A program made the translations under genes and the position numbers. A DNA stretch of 64,000 nucleotides from an alpha proteobacterium SCGC AAA240-E13. GTDB lineage: Bacteria; Pseudomonadota; Alphaproteobacteria; Pelagibacterales; Pelagibacteraceae. Shown one piece after another: positions 52,259-61,467 of this stretch. The stretch is from contig AZHR01000002.1 in the NCBI GenBank assembly GCA_000504625.1, positions 1-64,000 on the forward strand, in the 5' to 3' direction. The stretch's first letter is position 1, and each line of letters opens with the position of its first letter. The notes beneath the pieces are model-generated. The model made no database searches and was not told the origin of the DNA. It worked only from the letters and a program-made list of their open reading frames with translations.

Positions 52259-52687
52259 ATGAAAAGTATTTTTAAAAATAAATTGAATTTGTTTCTTTTT
52301 TTTCTACTCATAATAAATTTAATCTATATTAAAAACATAAGTTATTTTAAGTTAGAAATTCTGAATAATTCATTTAATAAAAACTGGATACCCATATATT
52401 CAATATATCGCTCGGAAGTAATTGAATCGAAATATTTATTAAGTAGAAACAAAATTAGTCAATTTAATCTCAGTAAAAAGATTATAGGGGAATCTGACAT
52501 CTGTTGTATCTCTGCTAACGCGGTAAAAGTTTCTGACCAATATACCCATTTTAGAATGGTAACATATAATTACCCAGTTAAATTTAATTCTAATTCAAAA
52601 TATTTTCTCTTCCTAAAAAATGAAAAAATTCCTAAAGGATGCAAAGAATTAGATCAGGGTGAATATCTAAAACTATCAATATGTTAA
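52259..52687 (+). CDS. Hypothetical membrane-anchored protein
   Basis: A 142-aa protein with one N-terminal hydrophobic segment (residues 8-25) and a periplasmic part of unknown fold with Cys-rich DICCISANAVK. It resembles no family known to me. It overlaps the following GT-C gene by 7 bases, so the two are likely coupled, and it starts 57 bp from the divergent GT2 gene. Confidence 0.6.
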   Translation: MKSIFKNKLNLFLFFLLIINLIYIKNISYFKLEILNNSFNKNWIPIYSIYRSEVIESKYLLSRNKISQFNLSKKIIGESDICCISANAVKVSDQYTHFRMVTYNYPVKFNSNSKYFLFLKNEKIPKGCKELDQGEYLKLSIC

Positions 52688-53883
52688 GCCAAATTATAAA
52701 AGATTTTAAAATAGAAACTATCGTTTCAATCTTAGCATTATTAATTTTATTAAATTATCTTGCAATGTTTATAAATTATAATGAATTTATAATTAAATTA
52801 ATATTTATTCTTTATGTTGTTACGATTTTATTTTTTATTGTTTATAAACCACTAAATTTTTTTCACCTAAAACTAACTCTAGTAGTTTTAATAATAATTG
52901 TTCTTGGAAATCCAACTTATTCTTGGGATTCATGGGCTATTTGGTTATTTCATGCAAAAAGAATTTTTTTGGAACAATCAATCACCGCTCAATTGGATGG
53001 ATATGCTATGTGGAGTCACAATGATTATCCTGTTATTGCTCCAGCATTTGCCGCTTCATTTGCAACACTAATTGGAAGTTGGAATAATATTTTTCCTAAA
53101 CTAGCTTTTTTATTAATGTTTTTTCCGCCACTAATTTTATCAATTAAAATATTTAATATTAGATACAATTTATTATTTTTAATATTAACCTTATTAATAT
53201 TGAATTTACATATATTTATTGGTTCTACTGATGGACTCGTTGCTATATACTTTTCACTTAGTTCGTACTTGGTATATGATATTTTTTATAATAAACAAAA
53301 TTCATTTTATTATTTGCTCATAGCTTTCTGCTTTTTTACTATTCTTTCTCTATTAAAAAACGAAGGAATAGTTATGATTCTAATTTTATTAACTAGCATT
53401 ATTATTATTAATTTTTCAAAAAAAAAATTTTTACAAAATTATAAAAAAATTATTTTCCTATTATTTTCAATTATTCCGATTCTAATCTGGAAAATTATGT
53501 GCATTAATCACAATATAAAAAATGATATCATAAACTATGATGTCTTGGATTTTTACAAAAATATGATCTTTGATTATGATTCGTTTAAATTGATATTTAA
53601 ATTTTTAATATTGGATATAAAATTTATTATTTCAGTAATTTTTATTTTAATAGCCTTTAATTTAAATAAAAATAATAAAATTTTTTATTTCGGTTTTATT
53701 ATTGGAATAAGTTATCTACTTTCATTAATTATCATTTATACAATTACACCTTATTACCTTCAGTGGCATCTGTCCTCGAGTGCTTCGAGAGTAATCATGT
53801 CACCTACTTTTTTATTTACTTTTTTTGGACTTTTGCAAGTATACTACAAATTTGGATATTACCCGCGACAACATCAACTATAA
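52681..53883 (+). CDS. Multi-span GT-C-type glycosyltransferase-like protein
   Basis: A 400-aa protein with about ten hydrophobic helices. The first extracytoplasmic loop holds NPTYSWDSWAIWLFHAKRIF and later MWSHNDYPVIAP. Asp- and Trp-containing loops like this are typical of GT-C enzymes that use polyprenyl-phosphate sugars. The donor and acceptor are unknown. Together with the GT2 gene and the coupled small protein it forms a three-gene surface-glycan cluster. Confidence 0.65.
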   Translation: MLSQIIKDFKIETIVSILALLILLNYLAMFINYNEFIIKLIFILYVVTILFFIVYKPLNFFHLKLTLVVLIIIVLGNPTYSWDSWAIWLFHAKRIFLEQSITAQLDGYAMWSHNDYPVIAPAFAASFATLIGSWNNIFPKLAFLLMFFPPLILSIKIFNIRYNLLFLILTLLILNLHIFIGSTDGLVAIYFSLSSYLVYDIFYNKQNSFYYLLIAFCFFTILSLLKNEGIVMILILLTSIIIINFSKKKFLQNYKKIIFLLFSIIPILIWKIMCINHNIKNDIINYDVLDFYKNMIFDYDSFKLIFKFLILDIKFIISVIFILIAFNLNKNNKIFYFGFIIGISYLLSLIIIYTITPYYLQWHLSSSASRVIMSPTFLFTFFGLLQVYYKFGYYPRQHQL

Positions 53884-53999
53884 ATATTTTTTACTTACAA
53901 TTAACATAAATACTACAATAAAATGTTTAGACTTTTCTATCTATATTTAATTCTTCAGTTTTATATATAAAATCTTACAACAAAAATTGCTTATTAAAC

Positions 54000-54725
54000 T
54001 TAATCTCTAAAGTAAAATTTTTTAAATACAAAGCCTATTAATACAAGTATGAAAAAACAAACTATGGGAATGTAAATTTCAGGAGAAAGAAGAACGGTAA
54101 CTAAACTTAGTTTCTCATTTTGATCTATAATATTTTCTATACCACTTCCAATTGATACAGTAACAAACATTGAAGGCATACTTCCTAAAAAAGTTGCAAT
54201 AATATAATTTTTCATAGACATATTAAATAATATTGGCAAAGTGTTTTGTACTGCGTAAGGAGTTCCCCCTCCACCAATAAATCTGAAAAACATAAAATAA
54301 ATGAGTTCGTTTTTATTAAAGAATTTTTTTAGTTTCAAAAATTTTGGAGCAAGTTTTTCTGTAATTATATCGTGAAAAAATATTCCTACTAAAAAATATA
54401 ATAATGTTGCTCCTATTGTAGTAGAGGTAAGAACGATTAATATTCCCAACCATTTGCCAAAAACAAAACCTGAAAATACTAACAATGGCATAGCAAATCC
54501 AAGCAGCAAAACCCAAATTATGGAAAAAATGAAAAAAAAAGTTGATAGAGCTAATAAATTTTCACTTTTATATTTTAAAATTACATTTTTATTTAACCTT
54601 ATAAACTCATAACTAAAGAAATCTGAAATATTATAGTTTTTTAACAGAAAGGTAATTCCTGCTATTAATAATGATAAATAAATAAATCCTATGATCCATT
54701 TAATATTAAGCGATTTAAGATTCAT
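54000..54725 (-). CDS. TVP38/TMEM64-family (DedA-like) membrane protein
   Basis: A 241-aa protein with six hydrophobic segments and the SNARE-associated-Golgi domain: GFVFGKWLGILIVLTSTT followed by GATLLYFLVG, then FRFIGGGGTPYAVQNTLP. DedA/TVP38 proteins are proposed to move lipids such as undecaprenyl phosphate, or ions, across membranes. Convergent with the GT-C gene; 116 bp between them show no good terminator. Confidence 0.83.
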   Translation of the reverse strand: MNLKSLNIKWIIGFIYLSLLIAGITFLLKNYNISDFFSYEFIRLNKNVILKYKSENLLALSTFFFIFSIIWVLLLGFAMPLLVFSGFVFGKWLGILIVLTSTTIGATLLYFLVGIFFHDIITEKLAPKFLKLKKFFNKNELIYFMFFRFIGGGGTPYAVQNTLPILFNMSMKNYIIATFLGSMPSMFVTVSIGSGIENIIDQNEKLSLVTVLLSPEIYIPIVCFFILVLIGFVFKKFYFRD

Positions 54726-54802
54726 GAATAAATTTTAAACTGTACATATTTATCCTTATTACCTATAAATAACAAAAATTTCACAAAGTACTATACAATT
54801 TT

Positions 54803-54937
54803 ATGAAAAGAACATACCAGCCTAGTCGAATAGTTAGAAAAAGAAGACATGGATTCAGATCTAGAATGAAAACAAAAGCTGGAAGAAAAACCCTTTCCAG
54901 AAGAAGAATAAAGGGTAGAAAAGGTCTATCTAAATAG
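54803..54937 (+). CDS. rpmH: Ribosomal protein L34
   Basis: A 44-aa ribosomal protein: MKRTYQPSRIVRKRRHGFRS, then RMKTKAGRKTLSRRRIKGRK. It is the textbook L34 sequence and is located before rnpA as in nearly all bacteria. It is short enough to be missed by length cut-offs. It heads the long plus-strand run to 61442. Confidence 0.97.
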   Translation: MKRTYQPSRIVRKRRHGFRSRMKTKAGRKTLSRRRIKGRKGLSK

Positions 54938-54939
54938 CT

Positions 54940-55299
54940 TTGATGATCAAATTAAAAAGTCTCAGTTCTGATTCCCAATTCAAAAAACTATTAACTCAAA
55001 ACAAAATCCATACAGATTATTTTTCAGTTTATTTTGGCAAAAATTTAACAAAACAAAATAACAATAAATTAAATATTAGTTTTATAACAAGAAAAAAGAT
55101 AGGTAATTCTGTAGTCAGAAATAAAATCAAAAGAAAATTAAGATCGGCTATTCAAAATAATTTGAAAAATAAAAAAACCATAAACATTAATTATTCTTAT
55201 ATAATATTTGGAAAAACCAAAACCTACAGTGAAAAATATTCTATGATTTCCAATGCATTAGATAGAACATTCATTAAAATAAAGCAAATAAACAATTAA
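54940..55299 (+). CDS. rnpA: Ribonuclease P protein component
   Basis: Binds the RNase P RNA and aids tRNA 5' processing. The 119-aa basic protein shows FSVYFGKNL and the signature ISFITRKKIGNSVVRNKIKR with KLR following, matching the RNR motif of RnpA. Two adjacent ATGs (54940, 54943) are possible starts. It lies 2 bp after rpmH. Confidence 0.92.
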   Translation: MMIKLKSLSSDSQFKKLLTQNKIHTDYFSVYFGKNLTKQNNNKLNISFITRKKIGNSVVRNKIKRKLRSAIQNNLKNKKTININYSYIIFGKTKTYSEKYSMISNALDRTFIKIKQINN

Positions 55300-55300
55300 C

Positions 55301-55558
55301 ATGAAGCTTATAAATTTAACTCTAATTATAATAATAAAATTTTATAAATATTTTATATCTCCCTATATTGGTTCAAACTGTAGATATCTACCAACATGTT
55401 CCAATTATTTTTTAGACTGTATTAAATTAAATGGAGCAGCAAAAGGATGTGTCTTGGGAATTAAAAGAATTTTAAGATGTCATCCAATTAAAGTTTTGGG
55501 AGGTAGTGATGGATATGACCCTGTTCCAAATTTAGCTTCAAAAAGAAAAATAAAATAG
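55301..55558 (+). CDS. yidD: Membrane protein insertion efficiency factor YidD
   Basis: Small (85 aa) protein acting with YidC in membrane insertion. It has an amphipathic N-terminus and the conserved Cys-rich core ISPYIGSNCRYLPTCSNYFL, with RILRCHPIKVLGGSDGYDPVP downstream (read in parts). Length and motifs are typical. One base separates it from rnpA and one from yidC. Confidence 0.95.
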   Translation: MKLINLTLIIIIKFYKYFISPYIGSNCRYLPTCSNYFLDCIKLNGAAKGCVLGIKRILRCHPIKVLGGSDGYDPVPNLASKRKIK

Positions 55559-55559
55559 T

Positions 55560-57245
55560 ATGGAAGGCAAAAATCTCATTTTAGCAATTTCTTTATCTGC
55601 TTTAGTATTAATAATGTGGGCAACATTTTTTGCACCACCTCCACCAACAATTGATAAAGAACAAAATAAAATTGAAAAAACTCAAAAAAAAGATGACGAA
55701 ATATCTTCTCCATCTATAGATGCCAAAAAAGAAACTGTCACCTTAACAAGAGCAAAATCTTTAAAATCTACAAAAAGAATTTCTATTAAAAATGAAAATA
55801 TATCTGGATCCATTTCATTAACGGGTGGAATTATAGATGATATAACTTTTAAGAATTATAACCAAAAGTTAAATTCTGAAGAAAAAGTAATTTTACTAAA
55901 TCCAAATACTTCTGAAGATGGTTACTATATTGAAACTGGATGGGCTTCTACTAACAAAGATATGGATTTACCAAACAATAAAACAGAATGGTCTATTGTT
56001 GGAAATTCTAAACTAACTCCCAACAATCCTGTTACTCTTAAATGGACGAATAATAAAGGTATTACATTTACAAAAATTATTGAATTGGATGAGAAATTTT
56101 TATTTAAAATAAATCAAAAAATTAAAAATGATGGAAATAATAATTATGATTTTTATCCATATGCACAAATTGTAAGAAATAAGAAACCCGAAGTATTAGG
56201 ATTCTATATACTTCATGAGGGCTTCATTGGTGTATTCGATGAAGAACTTAAAGAAGAAGATTATAAAGATATAGAAGAAAAAAAATTTACAGCAAATTCT
56301 TCCTCTGGTTGGCTGGGTATCACTGATAAATATTGGATTACAGCTATTGTTCCAGAAAAAAACAAAGATTTTAAGTCAGAATTTATTTACGATAAAAATT
56401 ACAGAGCCAACTTTATACAGACAGAGCCAATCCAAAGCTTACCAAATCAAACAATTTCAAGTGAGATAAGAGTTTTTACTGCTGCTAAAGAAGTGGCTGT
56501 AATTGATGGATACGCTAAAAATCAAGAAATAGAAAAGTTTGATTTAACTATAGATTGGGGTTGGTTTTATTTTTTTACTAAACCTTTATTTTTTGTAGCA
56601 GATTATTTCTTCAAACTTACGGGAAATTTTGGAGTTGCAATTATTTTAATAACCGCATGTATAAGATTGATATTTTTTCCCCTAGCAAATTATTCGTTTA
56701 GATCAATGGCAAAAATGAAAGTTTTACAGCCAGAAATGGTAAGACTGAAAGAACTGCACAAAGAAGATAAAGTTAAGCTTCAACAAGAAATGATGGCTTT
56801 ATATAAGAGAGAAAAGGTCAATCCCATTTCAGGTTGTCTTCCAGTTATAATACAAATTCCTTTTTTCTTTGCGATTTATAAAATGTTGTTTGTAACAATC
56901 GAAATGAGACAACAGCCTTTTTTTGGATGGATACAAGATCTTTCTGCGAGAGATCCAACGTCGATATTTAATTTATTTGGATTAATACCTTGGGATCCAC
57001 CAACGTTTTTGATGATTGGAGTTTGGCCAATTATGATGGGTGTTACTATGTACATTCAACAAAAACTCAATCCAACGCCGCCTGATCCAATGCAGGCAAA
57101 GATTTTTATGTTCTTTCCATTATTTTTAACAATTATCTTGGCTCCATTTCCTTCGGGTTTAGTTGTTTATTGGACCATAAATAATATTCTAACTATGGCT
57201 CAACAGTGGGTAATAATAAAAAGAACTACGGTTAAAACTGTTTAA
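55560..57245 (+). CDS. yidC: Membrane protein insertase YidC
   Basis: Inserts inner-membrane proteins such as ATP synthase subunit c. The 561-aa Gram-negative form has an N-terminal helix, a large periplasmic domain (about residues 60-340) and the C-terminal five-helix insertase with LIFFPLANYSFRSMAKMK and the groove Arg, then SGCLPVIIQIPFFFAIYK and FPSGLVVYWTINNILTM. Length is normal for alphaproteobacteria. argB follows after 3 bp. Confidence 0.97.
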   Translation: MEGKNLILAISLSALVLIMWATFFAPPPPTIDKEQNKIEKTQKKDDEISSPSIDAKKETVTLTRAKSLKSTKRISIKNENISGSISLTGGIIDDITFKNYNQKLNSEEKVILLNPNTSEDGYYIETGWASTNKDMDLPNNKTEWSIVGNSKLTPNNPVTLKWTNNKGITFTKIIELDEKFLFKINQKIKNDGNNNYDFYPYAQIVRNKKPEVLGFYILHEGFIGVFDEELKEEDYKDIEEKKFTANSSSGWLGITDKYWITAIVPEKNKDFKSEFIYDKNYRANFIQTEPIQSLPNQTISSEIRVFTAAKEVAVIDGYAKNQEIEKFDLTIDWGWFYFFTKPLFFVADYFFKLTGNFGVAIILITACIRLIFFPLANYSFRSMAKMKVLQPEMVRLKELHKEDKVKLQQEMMALYKREKVNPISGCLPVIIQIPFFFAIYKMLFVTIEMRQQPFFGWIQDLSARDPTSIFNLFGLIPWDPPTFLMIGVWPIMMGVTMYIQQKLNPTPPDPMQAKIFMFFPLFLTIILAPFPSGLVVYWTINNILTMAQQWVIIKRTTVKTV

Positions 57246-57248
57246 ATA

Positions 57249-58121
57249 ATGCTATCTGCTAAAAATTTAGATAATCAAATAGAACAATTGTGGCCTGACA
57301 ATGGTCCTTCAACAAAAGAAGTTTCAAAATATTTAAAGAAATATCAGAATGAAAAAATAGTTATAAAATGTGGAGGAAAAGTTCTTCTAGATCCAATTCT
57401 ATTGGATGGCATGATTGGAGATATAGCAATTTTGAAAAAACTAGGCTTAACCCCCATTCTGGTACATGGCGGTGGCCTTGGTATAAAGAAAAAATTGGAT
57501 GAATTAAATATTGAAAGCAAGTTTATCATGGGACTAAGAGTAACTGATGAAAAAATGATAAAAATTGTTGAAGAAATAATGATTGAATTTAACAAAGAAA
57601 TTATTAAAGCCTTAGAAAAAAAATCTTGCAAAGCAAAATCTATAACAATTAAAGAAAATAATATAATTTATGTTGAACAGGAAAATAAAGAACTGGGATA
57701 CGTTGGAAAACCAGTAAAAGTAAATACTGACTTGCTAAATGATATAATTCAAAAAGATTTCATTCCAATTGTAACACCAATGGGTTTGGATCAAAAAGGA
57801 CAAGCATATAACATTAATGCTGATACAACCGCAGGTGCTTTGGCAAGAAGTCTTAAATCAAGAAGATTATTGTTAGCAACAGATGTTGAAGGAGTTCTTG
57901 ATAAAAATGAAAAATTAATTTCTGAAATTAGATCAAACGAAGCTGAAAAATTGATTAACGATCAAACGATTCATGGTGGAATGATACCAAAAATCAAAAC
58001 TTGCATTGAAGCTGTAAATAATGGTGTAAGAGGTGTTGTAATAATTGACGGCAGAAAACCACATTCTATTCTTTTCGAACTATTTTCAGATCTAGGTGCA
58101 GGAACTCTTATAAGAAAATGA
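57249..58121 (+). CDS. argB: Acetylglutamate kinase
   Basis: Phosphorylates N-acetylglutamate in arginine synthesis. The 290-aa amino-acid-kinase-fold protein has VIKCGGKVLLDP, LVHGGGLGIKKKLDEL, and NINADTTAGALARSL, typical of ArgB. In many alphaproteobacteria engB sits between yidC and argB; it is absent here. It overlaps the HAD gene by 4 bases. Confidence 0.95.
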   Translation: MLSAKNLDNQIEQLWPDNGPSTKEVSKYLKKYQNEKIVIKCGGKVLLDPILLDGMIGDIAILKKLGLTPILVHGGGLGIKKKLDELNIESKFIMGLRVTDEKMIKIVEEIMIEFNKEIIKALEKKSCKAKSITIKENNIIYVEQENKELGYVGKPVKVNTDLLNDIIQKDFIPIVTPMGLDQKGQAYNINADTTAGALARSLKSRRLLLATDVEGVLDKNEKLISEIRSNEAEKLINDQTIHGGMIPKIKTCIEAVNNGVRGVVIIDGRKPHSILFELFSDLGAGTLIRK

Positions 58122-58789
58122 AAGAACTCGAATCAATCAAGTATTGGATCTTTGATCTTGATAACACTTTATATTCTGGAGAAACCAGAGTTTTTGATCA
58201 GGTCTCTAAAAAAATGTCAGAGTACATATCTAAAAAACTCAATGTAAGTACAGTTGAAGCAAAAGAAATTCAAAAAAATTATTTTTATGAATACAATACA
58301 ACTCTTAATGGGATGATTAAAAATCACAAGATCGATGCAAATGAATTTTTAGAATTTGTTCATAACATTGATATTGATTTTCTTAAAAAAGATTCAATGC
58401 TCAGTGAAGAATTAAAAAAACTTGATGGAAAAAAAATTATATTTACCAATGGTTCCAGAAAACATGCTCTTAATGTTACAAAACGAATTGGAATTGATCA
58501 GTATTTTGACGATATCTTTGATATTGTTGATTGTGAGTTTGTACCAAAGCCTGCGATCCAGCCCTATAAAAAGTTAGTAGAAAAACATAAAATTGACCCA
58601 AAATTATGTGGATTTGTTGAAGATATTGCAAGAAATTTAAAACCGGCATATGAAATGGGTATGAAAACAGTTTGGATCAAAAACGATGAACCTTGGGCAA
58701 GAAAATTTTCAGATAGTGATTTTATTGATTTTAAAACGAATAACTTATCTGAATTTTTAAAACAAATTAATTTATTAAAAGCTGCATAA
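58118..58789 (+). CDS. HAD hydrolase, pyrimidine 5'-nucleotidase-like
   Basis: A 223-aa HAD protein. Motif I is IFDLDNTLYSGE, motif II FTNGSRKHALNV, motif III/IV FVEDIARNLKPAYEMG. The DLDNTLY variant and length fit the Sdt1/pyrimidine 5'-nucleotidase group common beside argB and dapD in alphaproteobacteria. Substrate is inferred only from family. It shares one base with dapD. Confidence 0.87.
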   Translation: MKELESIKYWIFDLDNTLYSGETRVFDQVSKKMSEYISKKLNVSTVEAKEIQKNYFYEYNTTLNGMIKNHKIDANEFLEFVHNIDIDFLKKDSMLSEELKKLDGKKIIFTNGSRKHALNVTKRIGIDQYFDDIFDIVDCEFVPKPAIQPYKKLVEKHKIDPKLCGFVEDIARNLKPAYEMGMKTVWIKNDEPWARKFSDSDFIDFKTNNLSEFLKQINLLKAA

Positions 58790-59616
58790 TGGATTTTAAA
58801 TCTTTTGAAAAAATAATTAACGAAGCTTGGGAAAGTAAAAACCAGGTTAGTTCTAAATCAAATAAAAAATTACTAAAAACAATTAATCAAACAATTGAAT
58901 TATTAGATTCTGGAAAAATAAGAGTTGCCGAAAAGAAAAATAATTCATGGATGACCAATCAATGGGTAAAAAAAGCAATTTTACTAAGTTTTAGAGTAAA
59001 CGAAATGAAAACCTCTAAAGGGCCTTATTCTACTTGGTTTGATAAAGTTGAAGGAAAAACCCAAAAGTGGGGCAAAAAAAAATTAATTAAAGCTGGATTT
59101 AGATCGGTACCTAACGGAGTTGTTCGAAAGGGAGCATTTATTGCAAAAAATGTTATTTTGATGCCATCTTTTGTAAATCTTGGAGCCTACGTTGATGAAG
59201 GAACAATGATTGATACGTGGGCTTCTGTTGGATCATGTGCTCAAGTTGGAAAAAATTGTCATATCTCCGGGGGAGCTGGAATTGGTGGTGTATTAGAACC
59301 CATGCAAGCAAATCCAACCATCATTGAAGATAATTGTTTTGTTGGTGCACGTTCAGAAGTTGTTGAAGGTGTTATTGTTGGAGAAGGATCTGTTTTGTCT
59401 ATGGGTGTGTTCATAGGTAAATCCACAAAAATTGTGAATAGATCAACGGGGGAAATCTTATTTGGAAAAATTCCACCTTATTCAGTAGTTGTTCCAGGTA
59501 GCTTACCGAGCAAAAACAATCCTGATGGACCTGCTTTATATTGTGTAGTAATTATTAAACAGGTTGATGAAAAAACTAGATCAAAAACATCAATTAACGA
59601 TCTATTGAGAGAATAA
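58789..59616 (+). CDS. dapD: Tetrahydrodipicolinate N-succinyltransferase
   Basis: Lysine/diaminopimelate synthesis, succinyl branch. The 275-aa trimeric left-handed beta-helix enzyme shows GAYVDEGTMIDTWASVGSCA, GKNCHISGGAGIGGVLEP and ENCFVGARSEVVEG-type ED-NCFVGARSEVVEG hexapeptides. Adjacent dapE supplies the next-but-one step, so the succinylase route is present. Confidence 0.96.
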   Translation: MDFKSFEKIINEAWESKNQVSSKSNKKLLKTINQTIELLDSGKIRVAEKKNNSWMTNQWVKKAILLSFRVNEMKTSKGPYSTWFDKVEGKTQKWGKKKLIKAGFRSVPNGVVRKGAFIAKNVILMPSFVNLGAYVDEGTMIDTWASVGSCAQVGKNCHISGGAGIGGVLEPMQANPTIIEDNCFVGARSEVVEGVIVGEGSVLSMGVFIGKSTKIVNRSTGEILFGKIPPYSVVVPGSLPSKNNPDGPALYCVVIIKQVDEKTRSKTSINDLLRE

Positions 59617-59619
59617 TTA

Positions 59620-60774
59620 ATGCCAATATTTAACGAATTAAAATTAGCTAAGGAGCTAATGAGATTTCCAAGCATTACACCAGTTGATGCTGGAACAATG
59701 AATTTTCTAGCAAGAAAATTAAGATCCTTAGGATTTAAATGTAAAATATTAGAATTTAAATCCAAAAATTCAAAACCTGTAAAAAATTTATATGCAAGAC
59801 TGGGAAAAGCTAGACCCAATTTTTGTTATGCAGGTCACACAGATGTTGTGCCTCCTGGAAAATTAAGTGACTGGACAGTCAATCCCTTCAAACCAGCGGT
59901 TATAAAAAATAACTTAATTGGTCGCGGTGCTAATGACATGAAAGCATCGGTTGCTTGCTTTGTTGCGGCGGTAAGCAAATTTAAAAGTAAAAAATTTAAA
60001 GGCTCAATAAGTTTATTAATTACGGGTGATGAAGAAGGAATTGCAATTAACGGAACTAAAAGAGTTGTTGAATATTTAAAAAGAAAAAAAGAGAAAATTG
60101 ATTTTTGTCTAGTAGGTGAACCTACCAATCAAAACAAGCTGGGAGAAATGATGAAGATTGGTAGAAGAGGAAGTATCACCGGTTATCTAACAGTTTGTGG
60201 AACCCAAGGGCATGCCGCCTATCCTCATGATGCCAATAATCCTGCTCCAGTTATGACAAAAATATTAAATCAAATTGAAAATACAAAACTTGATAAAGGA
60301 ACAAAGAGCTTTCAGCCTTCAAACCTTGAAATAGTGAAAATTAATACTGACAATACTGCCGATAACGTTATTCCAGCAGAAGTAACAGCAACTTTTAATA
60401 TAAGATTCAACGATAGACATTCATCAAGTTCATTGAAAAAGAAACTAAATAATATATTTAGAAAAGCTTGTAGAAAAAGTAAGTGTTCTTTTAAAATTTC
60501 TTACATGGTATCTGGAGAAGCTTTTATTACAGTTCCTAACAAGACAACCAGAATGATTCAAAATACCATTAAAAAGATAACTAAAATAAAGCCAAAACTA
60601 TCAACATCTGGCGGAACATCGGATGCAAGATTTATAAAAAAAATATCACCATGTGTAGAATTTGGTTTGGTCGGAAAAACCATGCATAAGGTTGATGAAG
60701 CAGTATCTATTTCAGATCTAAAAAAATTAACTAATATATATAATAGTATTTTAATAAATTATTTTGCGAAGTAA
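59620..60774 (+). CDS. dapE: Succinyl-diaminopimelate desuccinylase
   Basis: Zn-dependent M20 hydrolase (384 aa) that frees LL-diaminopimelate. Metal ligands: YAGHTDVVPPG, GRGANDMKASVACF and the catalytic LITGDEEG; GEPTNQNKLGEMMKIGRRGS and the terminal GLVGKTMHKVDE follow. Its ATG lies 4 bp after dapD; it ends one base into the next gene. Confidence 0.96.
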   Translation: MPIFNELKLAKELMRFPSITPVDAGTMNFLARKLRSLGFKCKILEFKSKNSKPVKNLYARLGKARPNFCYAGHTDVVPPGKLSDWTVNPFKPAVIKNNLIGRGANDMKASVACFVAAVSKFKSKKFKGSISLLITGDEEGIAINGTKRVVEYLKRKKEKIDFCLVGEPTNQNKLGEMMKIGRRGSITGYLTVCGTQGHAAYPHDANNPAPVMTKILNQIENTKLDKGTKSFQPSNLEIVKINTDNTADNVIPAEVTATFNIRFNDRHSSSSLKKKLNNIFRKACRKSKCSFKISYMVSGEAFITVPNKTTRMIQNTIKKITKIKPKLSTSGGTSDARFIKKISPCVEFGLVGKTMHKVDEAVSISDLKKLTNIYNSILINYFAK

Positions 60775-61442
60775 TGATCGAAAATAAATTAAATTTTTTC
60801 TTTAAAAACCAAATTTGGCACATCGGTGGCCTAATCGTTTTATATTATGTGGCTCTCCAGATGATTGATTTTGAAAATAATTCAAACGTATTTCTTGGGA
60901 TTAGTGCAAAAAATTGGTTCTTATTTTCTATGTTAACTCCATTGCTTCATCAAGGTTATGTCTGGTTATGCTGGAGGTCAGAATTATGTTGGCAAACAAT
61001 TAGCAGAACCATTGGATTCAAAGCTTACGTTTTAATTTTTTTCATAATTGCGATTTTAAGATTATTTTCTATTGGATTATGTTTTGCTGATTATGGAACT
61101 TGGTTTACCCCAAGCTGGATAGCATGGAGCGTATCCTTGTTAATTTTTATCCCATTTGTTTATACAATCTATTCTATAAAAAAATATTTTGGATTTATGC
61201 GCGCAACTGGGATTGATCATTTTGATCCAAGTTACAAAGATAAACCTTTTGAAAGAAGAGGAATTTTTAAATGGACTCCTAATGCAATGTATACTTTTGC
61301 CATTGCCGTATTTTTTGGCTTTGCTATTTCCACAGGATCAAAAGCAATGTTTGTATTTGCTGCTTATACTTATATTGGAACATGGTTACATTATTTCTGC
61401 ACAGAGAAAGAAGATTTTAAAGTCATATATGGAAACGGTTAA
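60774..61442 (+). CDS. Membrane methyltransferase-like protein (PEMT/ICMT-like)
   Basis: A 222-aa protein with five or six hydrophobic segments. The C-terminal part, RRGIFKWTPNAMYTFAIAV, then TYIGTWLHYFCTEKEDFKVIYG, resembles phospholipid methyltransferases (RRG...P.M and H...TE.D...IYG). It may methylate a phospholipid headgroup or another membrane substrate. It overlaps dapE by 1 base and ends the plus-strand run. Confidence 0.65.
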   Translation: MIENKLNFFFKNQIWHIGGLIVLYYVALQMIDFENNSNVFLGISAKNWFLFSMLTPLLHQGYVWLCWRSELCWQTISRTIGFKAYVLIFFIIAILRLFSIGLCFADYGTWFTPSWIAWSVSLLIFIPFVYTIYSIKKYFGFMRATGIDHFDPSYKDKPFERRGIFKWTPNAMYTFAIAVFFGFAISTGSKAMFVFAAYTYIGTWLHYFCTEKEDFKVIYGNG

Positions 61443-61467
61443 ATAGCTTAAAAAATAATTTATCTTT

